Assembly (NCBI GenBank): GCA_964017155.1
Contig: OZ024860.1
Span: 51,960,358-52,024,357, forward strand
Source of the DNA: Oasisia sp. SBJ-2009
Taxonomy: Eukaryota; Annelida; Polychaeta; Sabellida; Siboglinidae
DNA: 64,000 nt
Direction of reading: 5' to 3'
Shown: positions 49,397 to 63,669 of the stretch, one piece after another
Layout of the letters: each line of letters opens with the position of its first letter
Numbering within the stretch: position 1 is the stretch's first letter
The notes under the pieces: generated by a model
Told to the model about the DNA's origin: nothing
Database searches by the model: none
What the model saw: the letters and a program-made list of their open reading frames with translations, nothing else
Made by a program: the position numbers and the translations under genes

Positions 49397-52300
49397 GTAG
49401 TTAAGAGCATTACATCTGAGTCATGCATGCAGGGAACCTCCAAGTCCCAACAACATAAAAATGTCATCATTAACGTTGAAATGACATCAGTCTCTTCACT
49501 ACATACAGTCCAAAGCATTCTACACCATTTAAAATAGTAAGTTTGACTTCAGGATCATTTCAATGTCCAGTTTTAATAAGTAGTCTGCAAATTGTCCATG
49601 GTCAAAGCATGTGTCCCGATGCAAACAGTAACTCCTGTTTTTACCAACACAGTGTCATTCCAAACTAATATAGTTGATAGGTGGCATGCACTGAGTCTTT
49701 TCTAGACTAAACTAGACTAGAATCAATATGAATTATTCTTTTTTTCTACAAAATAGCTCACATAATGTGCCAGCCATCACAACTTTGTGTCCCCTGTGTA
49801 AAAGCATACAATTACTAGCACCATATTTGGCATATATTTAAATTTCTACAACTTTTCCACACATAACAGAGACCATTTGTGGACAAAACTACATTTCTCA
49901 CACACATGTGCAGCAGCAACATCATATGACATGCAAAAATGGCACCTAGCATTTCTGTTGCCATGGAGCTTCCTAACCCAGTTATTAGGGCACAGAGCAC
50001 TGTTGATTTTCCCATTGGCGGCCATGGTAACATTTTGTCAGATTATAAGGAAACTGTACCTGAGACAATTGCTTAATTTTAACACAGTCACTGCAGTCAT
50101 GTCACTGATATGCTGATGAACTTTCGTCAAAAAAAACATATCTCACGCTCTTTTAGAATGCATGCATGTGTTCTGCCCCTCAATATTGACCAAACTGAGC
50201 ACACTTTTCTGCATCCGCAGGGTAATGTAAGAAAATATGGCTAAAAATCACTACGCCAACTACACTCTGCCTAACATGCGTCATTGCACTGCAGATACAT
50301 CACAACACTGAACCTACTGGTATGACTGTCCTACTGTACTCATTTCACATAAAACAAATTTTTCAAAATCTCATTGGACACAATTATTAAGGTGCTACAT
50401 TCGTATGGGTTAGACCAGGAAGTCTAACTGTGCTCTGACCCCTAATATATTAGGATTTTTTTTTTTTTTAAACCTTTAATTGAGGCTCTTTTGAAAGCTA
50501 CACATCTATCATGCAGGAGGCCAACAAATCAATGTCATCCCTTAATCTGGTATTTTTTACTCACTTTATTATGGACCACTCGTGCGTTATTTTATGGGCC
50601 AATATTTAAAAAACAATTAAATGCCTCTTGTGGTGCTGACCACACTGTAACTGACAGCTTGCGTATTATATGCATAGAGAATATGTCTGTGACAGCTAAC
50701 CATATAATCTGCAAGAAAATCATGCATAGTCTGTTGTTACCATATGGTGAAATAAAAATTTACAAAAAACATTTATGTCACTCCTACCCTACACAATAAC
50801 GTCCATATTTCACTTTAAAATGGGGATTTCAGAAAAGTGAGGTAACACAACTTGTCAAATTTAATGCTAATACTATTACACAGATCAATTAGTATACTTG
50901 CTCAGAACAATGGCACAATGATTGCTGTCTCCTCATGTGCAGAGCTTACAGGCCAATATCAGATCAAAGGCATGCCCAGTCACACTTCCTGTAAGCCTGT
51001 CATAAATCCTGATGCATCTTGGACTTTCCTTTGAGGACAGCTAGTGACAGACATGTGTCAGTGGTACAGATAGACAGTTGACTTATTCCTCTTTCATGTC
51101 ATCTATTCAGTCTTGACACATGTCTTTAAGCAAATAATACATAGCTTATAGAGGTGCCCCACCCCCCATAAAAATCTGACCATCCAGGCACTCTTCATGA
51201 GGATTTTAGACTGACAAGTTGGCCTTGGCTCCTAAAAGTCGTATTATGATATTCAGTGACAATATTCATTGGACTTAGTCTGCATTTGGTGCAATGAAGG
51301 ATGCAAAAAATAAGCATTGGGAATGCATTCTGTAGTGTGGTGGAATCAAGACTTAACATTGGTGGTTGCAGAAAAAAGCCAACCATATCATGAACCTATG
51401 ACATAACACTTTAGGTGTGAGAGTATAAAATATCATATTGGAACCATACTGTGTCAATGACAATGATAGTTACTTTGGACTTGGGCAATATGCACATTGC
51501 TTATAACAACTGGCATTGAAATGGTAATTACGTAGAACATATTTTTATCATACATTGATAAAGCAGAAAATACAAGGCCTAAAAGGTATATTTCATATTA
51601 GCAGTGATACCTGTGATAAAGAGGAGAAACGTATACAATTTGGACAACTTGGTGAGCCTCCTTACTCACTGCTTTCAACACAGTTGGATGACGACTAACA
51701 CAGCTACTGAAGGTAAATAATGACTACACAAACCCAGCCAGAGTGTGTGTGTGTGGGGGGGAGGTGCACGCATGCATGTGTGCGTGCACATACATACACG
51801 CATATGTGTGTGCACATACATGCACATGCACATGCACATTTCAATGAAATGCGTCTGTACACTCAATATACAGTACAGCCGTTTCCAAAATGCATGAACA
51901 ATTTGTCGAGACATACCAATACTTGCGACCACAATCAAGGAATGGCTGAGTTACCTGGCCTATGTAGTTAAGAGCATTACATCTGAGTCATGCATGCAGG
52001 GAACCTCCAACAACACAAAAATGTCATCATCAACGTTGAAATGACATCAGTCTCTTCACTATATACAGTCCAAAGCATTCTACACCATTTAAAATAGTAA
52101 GTTTGACTTCAGGATCATTTCAATGTCCAGTTTTAATAAGTAGTCTGCAAATTGTCCATGGTCAAAGCATGTGTCCCGAAGCAAACAGTAACTCCTGTTT
52201 ATACCAACACAGTGTCATTCCAAACTAATATAGTTGACAGGTGGCAAGCATTGAGTCTTTTCTAGACTAAACTAGACTAGAGTCAGCATGAATGATTCTT

Positions 52301-55300
52301 TTTTCTACAAAATAGCTCACACAATGTGTCAGCCATCACAACTTTGTGTCCCCTGTGCAAAAGCATACGATTACTAGCACCATATTTGGCATATATTAAA
52401 ATTTCTACAACTTTTCCACACATAACAGAGACCATTTGCGGACAAAACTACATTTCTCACACACCTGTGCAGCAGCAACATCATACGACATGCAAAAATG
52501 GCACCTAGCATTTCTGTTGCCATGGAGCTTCCTAACCCAGTTATTAGGGCACAGAGCACTGTTGATTTTCTCATAGGCGGCCATGTTAACGTTTTGTCAG
52601 ATTATAAGGAAACTGGACCTGAGAATTTTTTTTACAATTTTAACACAGTCACTGCAGTCATGTCACTGATATGCTGATGAAATTTCATCACAAAAGCATA
52701 TCTCAGGCTCTTTTAAAATGTATGCATGTGTTCTTCCCCTCAATATTGACCAAACTGAGCTGTACTCATTTCACATAAAACGAATTTTTAAAAATCTCAT
52801 TGGACACAATTATTAAGGTGCTACATTCTTATGGGTTAGACCAGGAAGTCTAACTGTGCTCTGACCCCTAATATATTAGGAATTTGTTTTTGTTTTTTAA
52901 ACCTTTAATTTATGCTCTTTTGAAAGCTACACATAATATATTATATCATGCAGGAGGCCAACAAATCAATGTCATCCCTTAATCTGGTATTTTTTACTCA
53001 CTTTTTTATGGACCACTCGTGCGTTATTTTATGGGCCAATATTTAAAAAAACAATTAAATGCCTCTTATGGTGCTAACCACACTGTAACTGACAGCTTGC
53101 GTATTATATGCATAGAGAATATGTCTGTGACAGCTAACCATATAATCTGCAAGAAAATCATGCATAGTCTGTTGTTACCATATGGTGAAATAAAAATTTA
53201 CAAAAAACAGTTATGTCACTCCTACCCTACACAATAATGTCCATATTTCACCTTAAAATGGGGATTTCAGAAAAGTGAGGTAACACAACTTGTCAAATTT
53301 AATGCTATTACTATTACACAGAGCAATTAGTATACTTGCTCAGAACAATGGCACAATGATTGCTGTCTCCTCATGTGCAGAGCTTACAGGCCAATATCAG
53401 ATCAAAGGCATGCCCAGTCACATTTCCTGTAAGCCTGTCATAAATCCTGATGCATCTTGGACTTTCCTTTGAGGACAGCTAGTGACAGACATGTGTCAGT
53501 GGTACAGATAGACAGTTGACTGATTCCTCTTTCATGTCATCTATTCAGTCTTGACACATGTCTTTAAGCAAATAATACATAGCTTATAGAGTTCCCCCAC
53601 CCCTCATACAAATCTGACCATCCAGGCACTCTTCATGAGGATTTTAGACTGACAAGTTGGCCTTGGCTCCTAAAAGTCGTATTATGATATTCAGTGACAA
53701 TATTCATTGGACTTAGTCTGCATTTGGTGCAATGAAGGATGCAAAAAATAAGCATTGGGAATGCATTTTGTAGTGTGGTGGACTCAAGACTTAACATTGG
53801 TGGTTTCAGAAAAAAACGAACCATATCATGAACCTACGACATAACACTTTATGTGTGAGAGAATAAAATATTATATTGGAACCATACTGTGTCAATGACA
53901 ATGATAGTTACTTTGGACATGGACAATATGCACATTGCTTATAACAACTGGCATTGAAATGGTAATTACGTAGAACATATTTTTATCATACATCGATACA
54001 GCAGAAAATACAAGGCCTAAAAGGTATATTTCATATTAGCAGTGATACCTGTGATAAAGAGGAGAAACAAATACAATTTGGACAACTTGGTGAGCCTCCT
54101 TACTCACTGCTTTCAACACAGTTGGATGACGACTAACACAGCTACTGAAGGTAAATAATGACTACACAAACCCAGCCAGAGTGTGTGTGTGGGGGGGGGA
54201 GGTGCATGCATGCATGTGTGCGTGCACATACATACACGCATATGTGTGTGCACGTACATGCACATGCACATTTCAATGCAATGCGTCTGTACACTCATAT
54301 ACAGTACAGCCCTTTCCAAAATGCATGATCAACTTGTCGAGACATACCAATACTTGCGACCACAACCAAAGAATGGCTGAGTTACCTGGCCTATGCAGTT
54401 AAGAGCATTACATCTGAGTCATGAATGCAGGGAACCTCCAACAACATAAAAATGTCATCATCAACGTTGAAATGACATCAGTCTCTTCACTACATACAGT
54501 CCAAAGCATTATACACCATTTAAAATAGTAAGTTTGACTTCAGGATCATTTCAATGTCCAGTTTTAATAAGTAGTCTGCAAATTGTCCATGGTCAAAGCA
54601 TGTGTCCCGATGCAAACAGTAACTCCTGTTTTTACCAACACAGTGTCATTCCAAACTAATATAGTTGATAGGTGGCAAGCATTGAGTCTTTTCTAGACTA
54701 AACTAGACTAGAGTCAGCATGAATGATTCTTTTTTCTACAAAATAGCTCACACAATGTGTCAGCCATCACAACTTTGTGTCCCCTGTGCAAAAGCATACG
54801 ATTACTAGCACCATATTTGGCATATATTAAAATTTCTACAACTTTTCCACACATAACAGAGACCATTTGCGGACAAAACTACATTTCTCACACACCTGTG
54901 CAGCAGCAACATCATACGACATGCAAAAATGGCACCTAGCATTTCTGTTGCCATGGAGCTTCCTAACCCAGTTATTAGGGCACAGAGCACTGTTGATTTT
55001 CTCATAGGCGGCCATGTTAACGTTTTGTCAGATTATAAGGAAACTGGACCTGAGAATTTTTTTTACAATTTTAACACAGTCACTGCAGTCATGTCACTGA
55101 TATGCTGATGAAATTTCATCACAAAAGCATATCTCAGGCTCTTTTAAAATGTATGCATGTGTTCTTCCCCTCAATATTGACCAAACTGAGCTGTACTCAT
55201 TTCACATAAAACGAATTTTTAAAAATCTCATTGGACACAATTATTAAGGTGCTACATTCTTATGGGTTAGACCAGGAAGTCTAACTGTGCTCTGACCCCT

Positions 55301-56828
55301 AATATATTAGGAATTTGTTTTTGTTTTTTAAACCTTTAATTTATGCTCTTTTGAAAGCTACACATAATATATTATATCATGCAGGAGGCCAACAAATCAA
55401 TGTCATCCCTTAATCTGGTATTTTTTTACTCACTTAATAACTGACCACTCGTACGTTATTTTATGGGCCAATATTTAAAAAACAATTAAATGCCTCTTGT
55501 GGTGCTGACCACACTGTAACTGACAGCTTGCGTATTATATGCATAGAGAATATGTCTGTGACAGCTAACCATATAATCTGCAAGAAAATCATGCATAGTC
55601 TGTTGTTACCATACGGTGAAATAAAAATTTACAAAAAACAGTTATTTCACTCCTACCCTACACAATAATGTCCATATTTCACTTTAAAATGGGGATTTCA
55701 GAAAAGTGGGGTAACACAACTTGTCAAATTTAATGCTAATACTATTACACAGAGCAATTAGTATACTTGCTCAGAACAATGGCACAATGATTGCTGTCTC
55801 CTCACAGAGCTTACAGGCCAATATCAGATCAAAGGCATGCCCAGTCACACTTCCTGTAAGCCTGTCATAAATCCTGATGCATCTTGGACTTTCCTTTGAG
55901 GACAGCTAGTGACAGACATGTGTCAGTGGTACAGATAGACAGTTGACTGATTCCTCTTTCATGTCATCTATTCAGTCTTGACACATGTCTTTAAGCAAAT
56001 AATACATAGCTTATAGAGGTGCCCCACCCCCCATAAAAATCTGACCATCCAGGCACTCTTCATGAGGATTTTAGACTGACAAGTTGGCCTTGGCTCCTAA
56101 AAGTCGTATTATGATATTTAGTGACAATATTCATTGGATTCAGTCTGCATTTGGTGCAATGAAGGATGCAAAAAATAAGCATTGGGAATGCATTCTGTAG
56201 TGTGGTGGACTCAAGACTTAACATTGGTGGTTGCAGAAAAAAGCCAACCATATCATGAACCTATGACATAACACTTTATGTGTGAGAGAATAAAATATTA
56301 TATTGGAACCATACTGTGTCAATGACAATGATAGTTACTTTGGACGTGGGCAATATGCACATTGCTTATAAAAACTGGCATTGAAATGGTAATTACGTAG
56401 AACATATTTTTATCATACATCGATACAGCAGAAAATACAAGGCCTAAAAGGTATATTTCATATTAGCAGTGATACCTGTGATAAAGAGGAGAAACATATA
56501 CAATTTGGACAACTTGGTGAGCCTCCTTACTCACTGCTTTCAACACAGTTGGATGACGACTAACACAGCTACTGAAGGTAAATAATGACTACACAAACCC
56601 AGCCAGAGTGTGTGTGTGGGGGGGGGGAGGTGCATGCATGCATGTGTGCGTGCACATACACACACGCATATGTGTGTGCACATACATGCACATGCACATT
56701 TCAATGCAATGCGTCTGTACACTCGTATACAGTACACCCCTTTCCAAAATGCATGATCAACTTGTCGAGACATACCAATACTTGTGACCACAATCAAAGA
56801 ATGGTTGAGTTACCTGGCCTATGTAGTT

Positions 56829-57172
56829 ATTTAATTAATTAAAGGCAGTTCTTATATAGCGCAGTATCCAGTCCTCAGGACCGCTCAAAGCGCTTTACGC
56901 TTTACTTCCTTGACAGAGCTGTTCACTCAAATTCCATCTCGGCTTCTCTGGGAAGCATCCAGCCATATGCTACAATTAATGCGCGAAGGCTGCTCGTACA
57001 CATATCCACCACTGTCTATAGTCAGGTACTCATTTAAACAGCTGAGTGAACTGGAGCAATGTAGAGTGAAAAAATTTGCCCAAGGTTTTAACGCCGCAGC
57101 CAGGATTCGAACCCGGGTTCTCGTAGTCGAGAGTCCGAAGCTCTACCCCTGAGCCACTGCGCTCTACGACAA
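56829..57172 (-). mobile_element. tRNA-derived SINE, copy 3, inside macrosatellite unit 6
   Basis: Same site, orientation and flanking GTAGTT (56823-56828 and 57173-57178) as copy 2, so the two are copies of one insertion carried along by unit duplication. Confidence 0.9.
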
Positions 57173-60100
57173 GTAGTTAAGAGCATTACATCTGAGTCAT
57201 GCATGCAGGGAACCTCCAAGTCCCAACAACATAAAAATGTCATCATCAACGTTGAAATGACATCAGTCTCTTCACTACATACAGTCCAAAGCATTCTACA
57301 CCATTTAAAATAGTAAGTTTGACTTCAGGATCATTTCAATGTCCAGTTTTAATAAGTAGTCTGCAAATTGTCCATGGTCAAAGCATGTGTCCCGATGCAA
57401 ACAGTAACTCCTGTTTTTACCAACACAGTGTCATTCCAAACTAATATAGTTGACAGGTGGCATGCATTGAGTCTTTTCTAGACTAAACTAGACTAGAGTC
57501 AGCATGAATGATTCTTTTTTTTCTACAAAATAGCTCACACAATGTGCCAGCCATCACAACTTTGTGTCCCCTGTGTAAAAGCATACGATTACTAGCACCA
57601 TATTTGGCATATATTTAAATTTCTACAACTTTTCCACACATAACAGACACCATTTGTGAACAAAACTACATTTCTCACACACCTGTGCAGCAGCAACATC
57701 ATATGACATGCAAAAATGGCACCTAGCATTTCTGTTGCCATGGAGCTTCCTAACCCAGTTATTAGGGCACAGAGCACTGTTGATTTTCCCATTGGCGGCC
57801 ATGGTAACATTTTGTCAGATTATAAGGAAACTGTACCTGAGACAATTGCTTAATTTTAACACAGTCACTGCAGTCATGTCACTGATATGCTGATGAACTT
57901 TCGTCAAAAAAAACATATCTCAGGCTCTTTTAGAATGCATGCATGTGTTCTGCCCCTCAATATTGACCAAACTGAGCACACTTTTCTGCATCCGCAGGGT
58001 AATGTAAGAAAATATGGCTAAAAATCACTACGCCAACTACACTCTGCCTAACATGCGTCATTGCACTGCAGATACATCACAACACTGAACCTACTGGTAT
58101 GACTGTCCTACTGTACTCATTTCACATAAAACAAATTTTTCAAAATCTCATTGGACACAATTATTAAGGTGCTACATTCGTATGGGTTAGACCAGGAAGT
58201 CTAACTGTGCTCTGACCCCTAATATATTAGGAATTTTGAATTTTTTTTAAAAACATTTAATTTAGGCTCTTTTGAAAGCTACACATATATCATGCAGGAG
58301 GCCAACAAATCAATGTCATCCCTTGATCTGGTATTTTTTTACTCACTTTATAAGTTACCACTCGTGCGTTATTTTATGGGACAATATTTAAAAAACAATT
58401 AAATGCCTCTTGTGGTGATGACCACACTGTAATTGACAGCTTGCATATTATTAACATAGAGAATATGTCTGTGACAGCTAACCATATAATCTGCAAGAAA
58501 ATCCTGTATAGTCTGTTGTTACCATATGGTGAAATAAAAATGTACAAGTAACAGTTATGTCACTCCTACCCTACACAATAATGTCCATATTTCACTTTAA
58601 AATGGGGATTTCAGAAAAGTGAGGTAACACAACTTGTCAAATTTAATGCTATTACACAGCCCAATTAGTATACTTGCTCAGAACAATGGAACAATGATTG
58701 CTGTCTCCTCACAGAGCTTACAGGCTAATATCAGATCAAAGGCATGCCCAGTCACACTTCCTGTACGCCTGTCATAAATCGTGATGCATCTTGGACTTTC
58801 CTTTGAGGACAACTAGTGACAGACATGTGTCAGCGATAAAGATAGACAGTTGACTTATTCCTCTTTCATGTCATCTTTTCAGTCTTGACATATCTCTTTA
58901 AGCAAATAATACATAGCTTATAGAGTTACCCCACCCCCCAGAAAAATCTGACCATCCAGGCACTCTTCATGAGGATTTTAGACTGACAAGTTGGCCTTGG
59001 CTCCTAAAAGTCGTATTATGATATTCAGTGACAATATTCATTGGACTTAGTCTGCATTTGGTGCAATGAAGGATGCAAAAAATAAGCATTGGGAATGCAT
59101 TCTGTAGTGTGGTGGACTCAAGACTTAACATTGGTGGTTGCAGAAAAAAGCCAACCATATCATGAACCTATGACATAACACTTTATGTGTGAGAGAATAA
59201 AATATTATATTGGAACCATACTGTGTCAATGACAATGATAGTAACTTTGGACATGGGCAATATGCACATTGCTTATAACAACTGGCATTGAAATGTTAAT
59301 TAAGTAGAACATATTTTATCATACATCGATACAGCAGAAAATACAAGGCCTAATAGGTATATTTCATATTAGCAGTGATACCTGTGATAAAGAGGAGAAA
59401 CATATACAATTTGAACAACTTGGTGAGCCTCCTTACTCACTGCTTTCAACACAGTTGGATGACGACTAACACAGCTACTGAAGGTAAATAATGACTACAC
59501 AAACCCAGCCAGAGTGTGTGTGGGGAGGGAGGGGAGGTGCATGCATGCATGTGTGCGTGCACATACACACACGCATATGTGTGTGCACATACATGCACAT
59601 GCACATTTCAATGAAATGCGTCTGTACACTCAATATACAGTACAACCGTTTCCAAAATGCATGAACAACCTTCGAGACATACCAATACTTGCGACCACAA
59701 CCAAAGAATGGCTGAGTTACCTGGCCTATGCAGTTAAGAGCATTACATCTGAGTCATGCATGCAGGGAACCTCCAACAACATAAAAATGTCATTTTCAAC
59801 GTTGAAATGACATCAGTCTCTTCACTACATACAGTCCAAAGCATTCTACACCATTTAAAATAGTAAGTTTGACTTCAGGATCATTTCAATGTCCAGTTTT
59901 AATAAGTAGTCTGCAAATTGTCCATGGTCAAAGCATGTGTCCCGATGCAAACAGTAACTCCTGTTTTTACCAACACAGTGTCATTCCAAACTAATATAGT
60001 TGATAGGTGGCATGCATTGAGTCTTTTCTAGACTAAACTAGACTAGAGTCAGCATGAATGATTCTTTTTTTTTACATAATAGCTGACACAATGTGCCAGC

Positions 60101-61079
60101 TATCACAACTTTGTGTAACCTGTGTAAAAGCATACAATTACTAGCACCATATTTGGCATATATTTAAATTTCTACAACTTTTCCACACATAACAGAGACC
60201 ATTTGTGGACAAAACTACATTTCTCACAGACCTGTGCAGCAGCAACATCATATGACATGCAAAAATGGCACCTAGCATTTCTGTTGCCATGGAGCTTCCT
60301 AACCCAGTTATTAGGGCACAGAGCACTGTTGATTTTCCCATTGGCGGCCATGGTAACGTTTTGTCAGATTATAAGGAAACTGTACCTAGGCTCTTTTGAA
60401 ACCTACACATATATCATGCAGGGGGCCAACAAATCAATGTCATCCCTTAATCTGGTATTTTTTACTCACTTTATAAGTGCGTTATTTTATGGGCCAATAT
60501 TTAAAAAACAATTAAATGCCTCTTATGGTGCTGACCACACTGTAACTGATAGCTTGCGTATTATATGCATAGAGAATATGTCTGTGACAGCTAAGCATAT
60601 AATCTGCAAGAAAATCATGCATAGTCTATTGTTACCATATGGCGAAGTAAAAATTTACTCAAAACAGTTATGTCACTCCTACCCTACACAATAATGTCCA
60701 TATTTCACTTTAAAATGGGGATTTCAGAAAAGTGAGGTAACACAACTTGTCAAATTTAATGCTATTACACAGCCCAATTAGTATACTTGCTCAGAAGAAT
60801 GGAACAATGATTGCTGTCTCCTCACAGAGCTTACAGGCCAATATCAGATCAAAGGCATGCCCAGTCACACTTCCTGTAAGCCTGTCATAAATCCTGATGC
60901 ATCTTGGACTTTCCTTTGAGGACAGCTAGTGACAGACATGTGTCAGTGGTACAGATAGACAGTTGACTTATTCCTCTTTCATGTCATCTATTCAGTCTTG
61001 ACATATCTCTTTAAGCAAATAGCTTATAGAGTTACCCCCCCCCCCCCCCCTATAAAACTCAGGCACGTGTGATTTGTTT

Positions 61080-61640
61080 ATGTCGACTGACCTATGACAT
61101 TACCCACGATGCACTGCGGCAGCGGCACTCCGAACTGCCATCTCACTGACTATCGTTTAACGCAAATCTATGCCTTAATGTTTATTTAGATACGAATACT
61201 ATTTATGTGTTATAATGATACTTACCCGATTATATGTCCACATATTTTGAATAGTTTCACCACCAAAGTAAGAACGCTGTAATTATACGCACTCTCCGAC
61301 CTATCCACGCCGCAAACTTCAAAGGAACTACAATTTAGCCTCGTTTACCCAGGCGCCGTCAGGTGTCAGCATCTTTTAGCTTCTTCTCGGCGAAGTTACG
61401 CAAACTTTTAATCATCTAGGAAGTCTTGCTACAGAGCGATCTATTTCAATAAAGTCTTTTGAATAGTGTGCATCATACTGAAGAAATTATTTTGTAATGG
61501 GATGTTTATGTGACAAACGACTGCGTGGCTTGGATCGAGTGCTATGATCGCTGACGCGGACACCTACATTGATTTGATATTACAGGGATGTAAGGTTGTC
61601 GCCGCTGCAATGGCAGCCCAACTTGACTTGTATAAAACGT
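61080..61640. other. Low-repeat sequence with raised CpG
   Basis: No ORF of note. A possible promoter or 5' UTR region because of CpG content and a good minus-strand donor; otherwise unassigned. Confidence 0.3.
61226..61420 (-). promoter_or_regulatory. Candidate 5' UTR exon / promoter region of the Death-domain gene
   Basis: Coding exon 1 has an acceptor directly before its ATG, so at least one noncoding exon must lie upstream. Low-repeat, CpG-containing sequence at about 61080-61620 has a strong minus-strand donor (CGG|GTAAGTATC) at 61226/61225. Nothing else links it to the gene, and 23 kb of intron would separate them. Confidence 0.2.
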
Positions 61641-61643
61641 ATT

Positions 61644-61716
61644 ACCCTGACCCTAACCCTAAACCTAAACCTGACCCTAACCCTGACGCTAATCCTAAAC
61701 CTAAACCTGATCCTAT
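61644..61716. repeat. Degenerate telomere-like CCCTAA tract
   Basis: About 12 hexamers of CCCTAA, ACCTAA, CCCTGA and close variants, oriented CCCTAA on the plus strand. TTAGGG is the usual metazoan telomere repeat, so this looks like an interstitial telomere-like tract. Confidence 0.75.
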
Positions 61717-61924
61717 ATTATAACCGTAACTTAAACTAACATCCCCATGAATAGTGGTTCGGTCCCAATCTTCCCTGCTCCGTAAAACTGAAATAGTACT
61801 TAAATTAGTCTTTCGACGTTTTTTCAACAGTGTTAATTTGGCGTCGTTTTCTTTGCCGCGTTCTAAGTTAATCCAGGCGTTTCTCATATAAAACTGACTA
61901 TGCGTTTGTTCTGAAACAAATCCT

Positions 61925-62440
61925 CCTGTACGACAGCGGGCCATGCATGGACCACGTCCACAGCACGGTTCTCCTGTACGACAGCGGACCATGGACCACG
62001 TCCACAGCACGGGTCCTCCTCTTCGACAGCGGACCATGGACCACGTCCAAAGCACGGGTCCTCCTGTATGACAGCTGACCATGGACCTCGTTCACAGAAC
62101 GGGTCCTCCTGTGCGACAGCGGACCATGGACCACGTCCAAAGCACGGGTCCTCCTCTACGACAGCGGACCATGGACCAACGTCCACAGCACGGGTCCTCC
62201 TGTACGACAGCGGACCATGGACCACGTCCACAGCACAGGTCCTCCTGTTCGACAGCAGACCATGGACCACGTCCACAGCACGGGTCCTTCTGTACGACAG
62301 CGGACCATGGACCACGTCCACAGCACGGATCCTCCTGTATGACAGCGGACCATGGACCACGTCCACAGCACGGGTCCTCCTGTATGACAGCGGACCATGG
62401 ACCACGTCCACAGCACGGGTCCTCCTGTACGACAGCGAGG
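61925..62440. repeat. 45-bp minisatellite, about 11 copies
   Basis: Unit ACGACAGCGGACCATGGACC, ACGTCCACAGCACGGGTCCT, CCTGT, with modest variation. 45 bp equals 15 codons and opens frames of 120-175 codons on both strands; not called as genes. Confidence 0.95.
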
Positions 62441-63669
62441 TAGGAGATCGTCACAAGACACGCATGGTCCACACGCGGTGTCTCAAGAACTCCTTTTATT
62501 GGTATCAACACAGACACTTAAGTACTCAACCGAACGCAGTGCAATAGAAGTGTAGTGTTCTCATAACAATATTGATGTCTAAGGCTAAGTTTTGATTATA
62601 TATTGCCATTTAATGAAAAAAATGGGTTTTACGATTTCCATCCAATCAAAATAGCCCAGTATCTTTTGAATGTGCACCAGACGTACGTATGTCTATTTTT
62701 CTTATTTAAAATCAGGCACCTAAGACATAGATGGGACAGACGACTGAATGGAACAGTCACGTAACGATGGTCAAATGATTAGGAGGACAACTATATAGCC
62801 CCCTGTTAATCCCATTAGCCCCCGGGGGTTAGGGGGCTATAGGGGCACTATATGTTACCTTCTATCGATCACTTGGTAAAATTACCGTATCAGCTAAGAG
62901 CAGTTTGGTGTATGTTGGATTAGTTTCATTTCAATATTAATAATATAATTTGGCCAGATGTTAACTGACAGGGTTTAACCTTGGTGTACCGCTAAGTGGT
63001 CAAAACAGGTTTTGACCGGCTAGAGGCAACCTTGCAAGAGTGTTCATCTATTTGCTGCTTGTCGCGAGACCGTTGTCTCTTGTCTCGCCTGTAAATGTTG
63101 ATCTCGTCTGTAAACATTGAATGTCGCCCAGTGTCCTGCCAGTGACACACGGAGGACGGCTGTCAGGTGTCGTTGTATTCAGTCCCACAAAGACACACCT
63201 GTACAGTCGGTCACTGCATTGAGGCCGACACTTAATACACACAACGGGCCACAGAACGACTGTAATTGCATTTTCCAAGAACGGCTTGAAAAGATCCAAC
63301 TACAGCTCGGTCGATCGCCTCGGCGTTAATCCATAGGGATTTTTAGGTACAGATTATCACAGAAGTAGGACGTGACACCCGCACATACACACGCTAGCTC
63401 ACACGTACTCACGCACTGTCTAAATCACACTACGGCAACGCGTAGATAGAAATTACATTTTCAGTACAAATACATGACGACATATCAATATAAGTCATTA
63501 CACAATTCAGCGAATACAATCGTCACAAACTGTCCACGCTGACGGTGACGTTAAACTCACATTTACACACTGCAATAAGGTAATGAACCGTGAAACTTAT
63601 AACCACACACAATTGTTAACTCCATCTAATGCAAATAAATAAAAGTCACAATGAATTAATTACTTCAAT
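62441..63669. other. Unique sequence without recognised gene
   Basis: Nothing codes convincingly. Contains the hairpin at 62794-62841. Confidence 0.4.
62794..62841. repeat. Inverted repeat with GC-rich loop
   Basis: TATAGCCCCCT at 62794-62804 pairs exactly with AGGGGGCTATA at 62831-62841; the loop itself contains the palindrome CCCCCGGGGG. Confidence 0.8.

Larger units (their letters stand above)
43878..61060. repeat. Macrosatellite: seven tandem units of about 2.4-2.9 kb
   Basis: Units start at 43878, 46449, 49004, 51921, 54352, 56780 and 59687 (marker ACTTGCGACCACAATCAAAG). Without the SINE, most are about 2.56 kb; units 4 and 5 are about 2.43 kb because of a shared 134-bp deletion; unit 7 is truncated and internally deleted. 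Each has a GT/CA-rich stretch with a G run near its end. No frame above about 100 codons is kept across units and none looks coding. Copies are highly similar. Confidence 0.95.

Noticed and set aside
46904..60341. ORFs of 60-102 codons repeated in each macrosatellite unit
   Set aside because: They recur only because the unit recurs; frames are broken in some units, and no motif or conserved start is shared.
62068..62547. Overlapping ORFs of 120-175 codons on both strands
   Set aside because: Generated by a 45-bp (15-codon) minisatellite.
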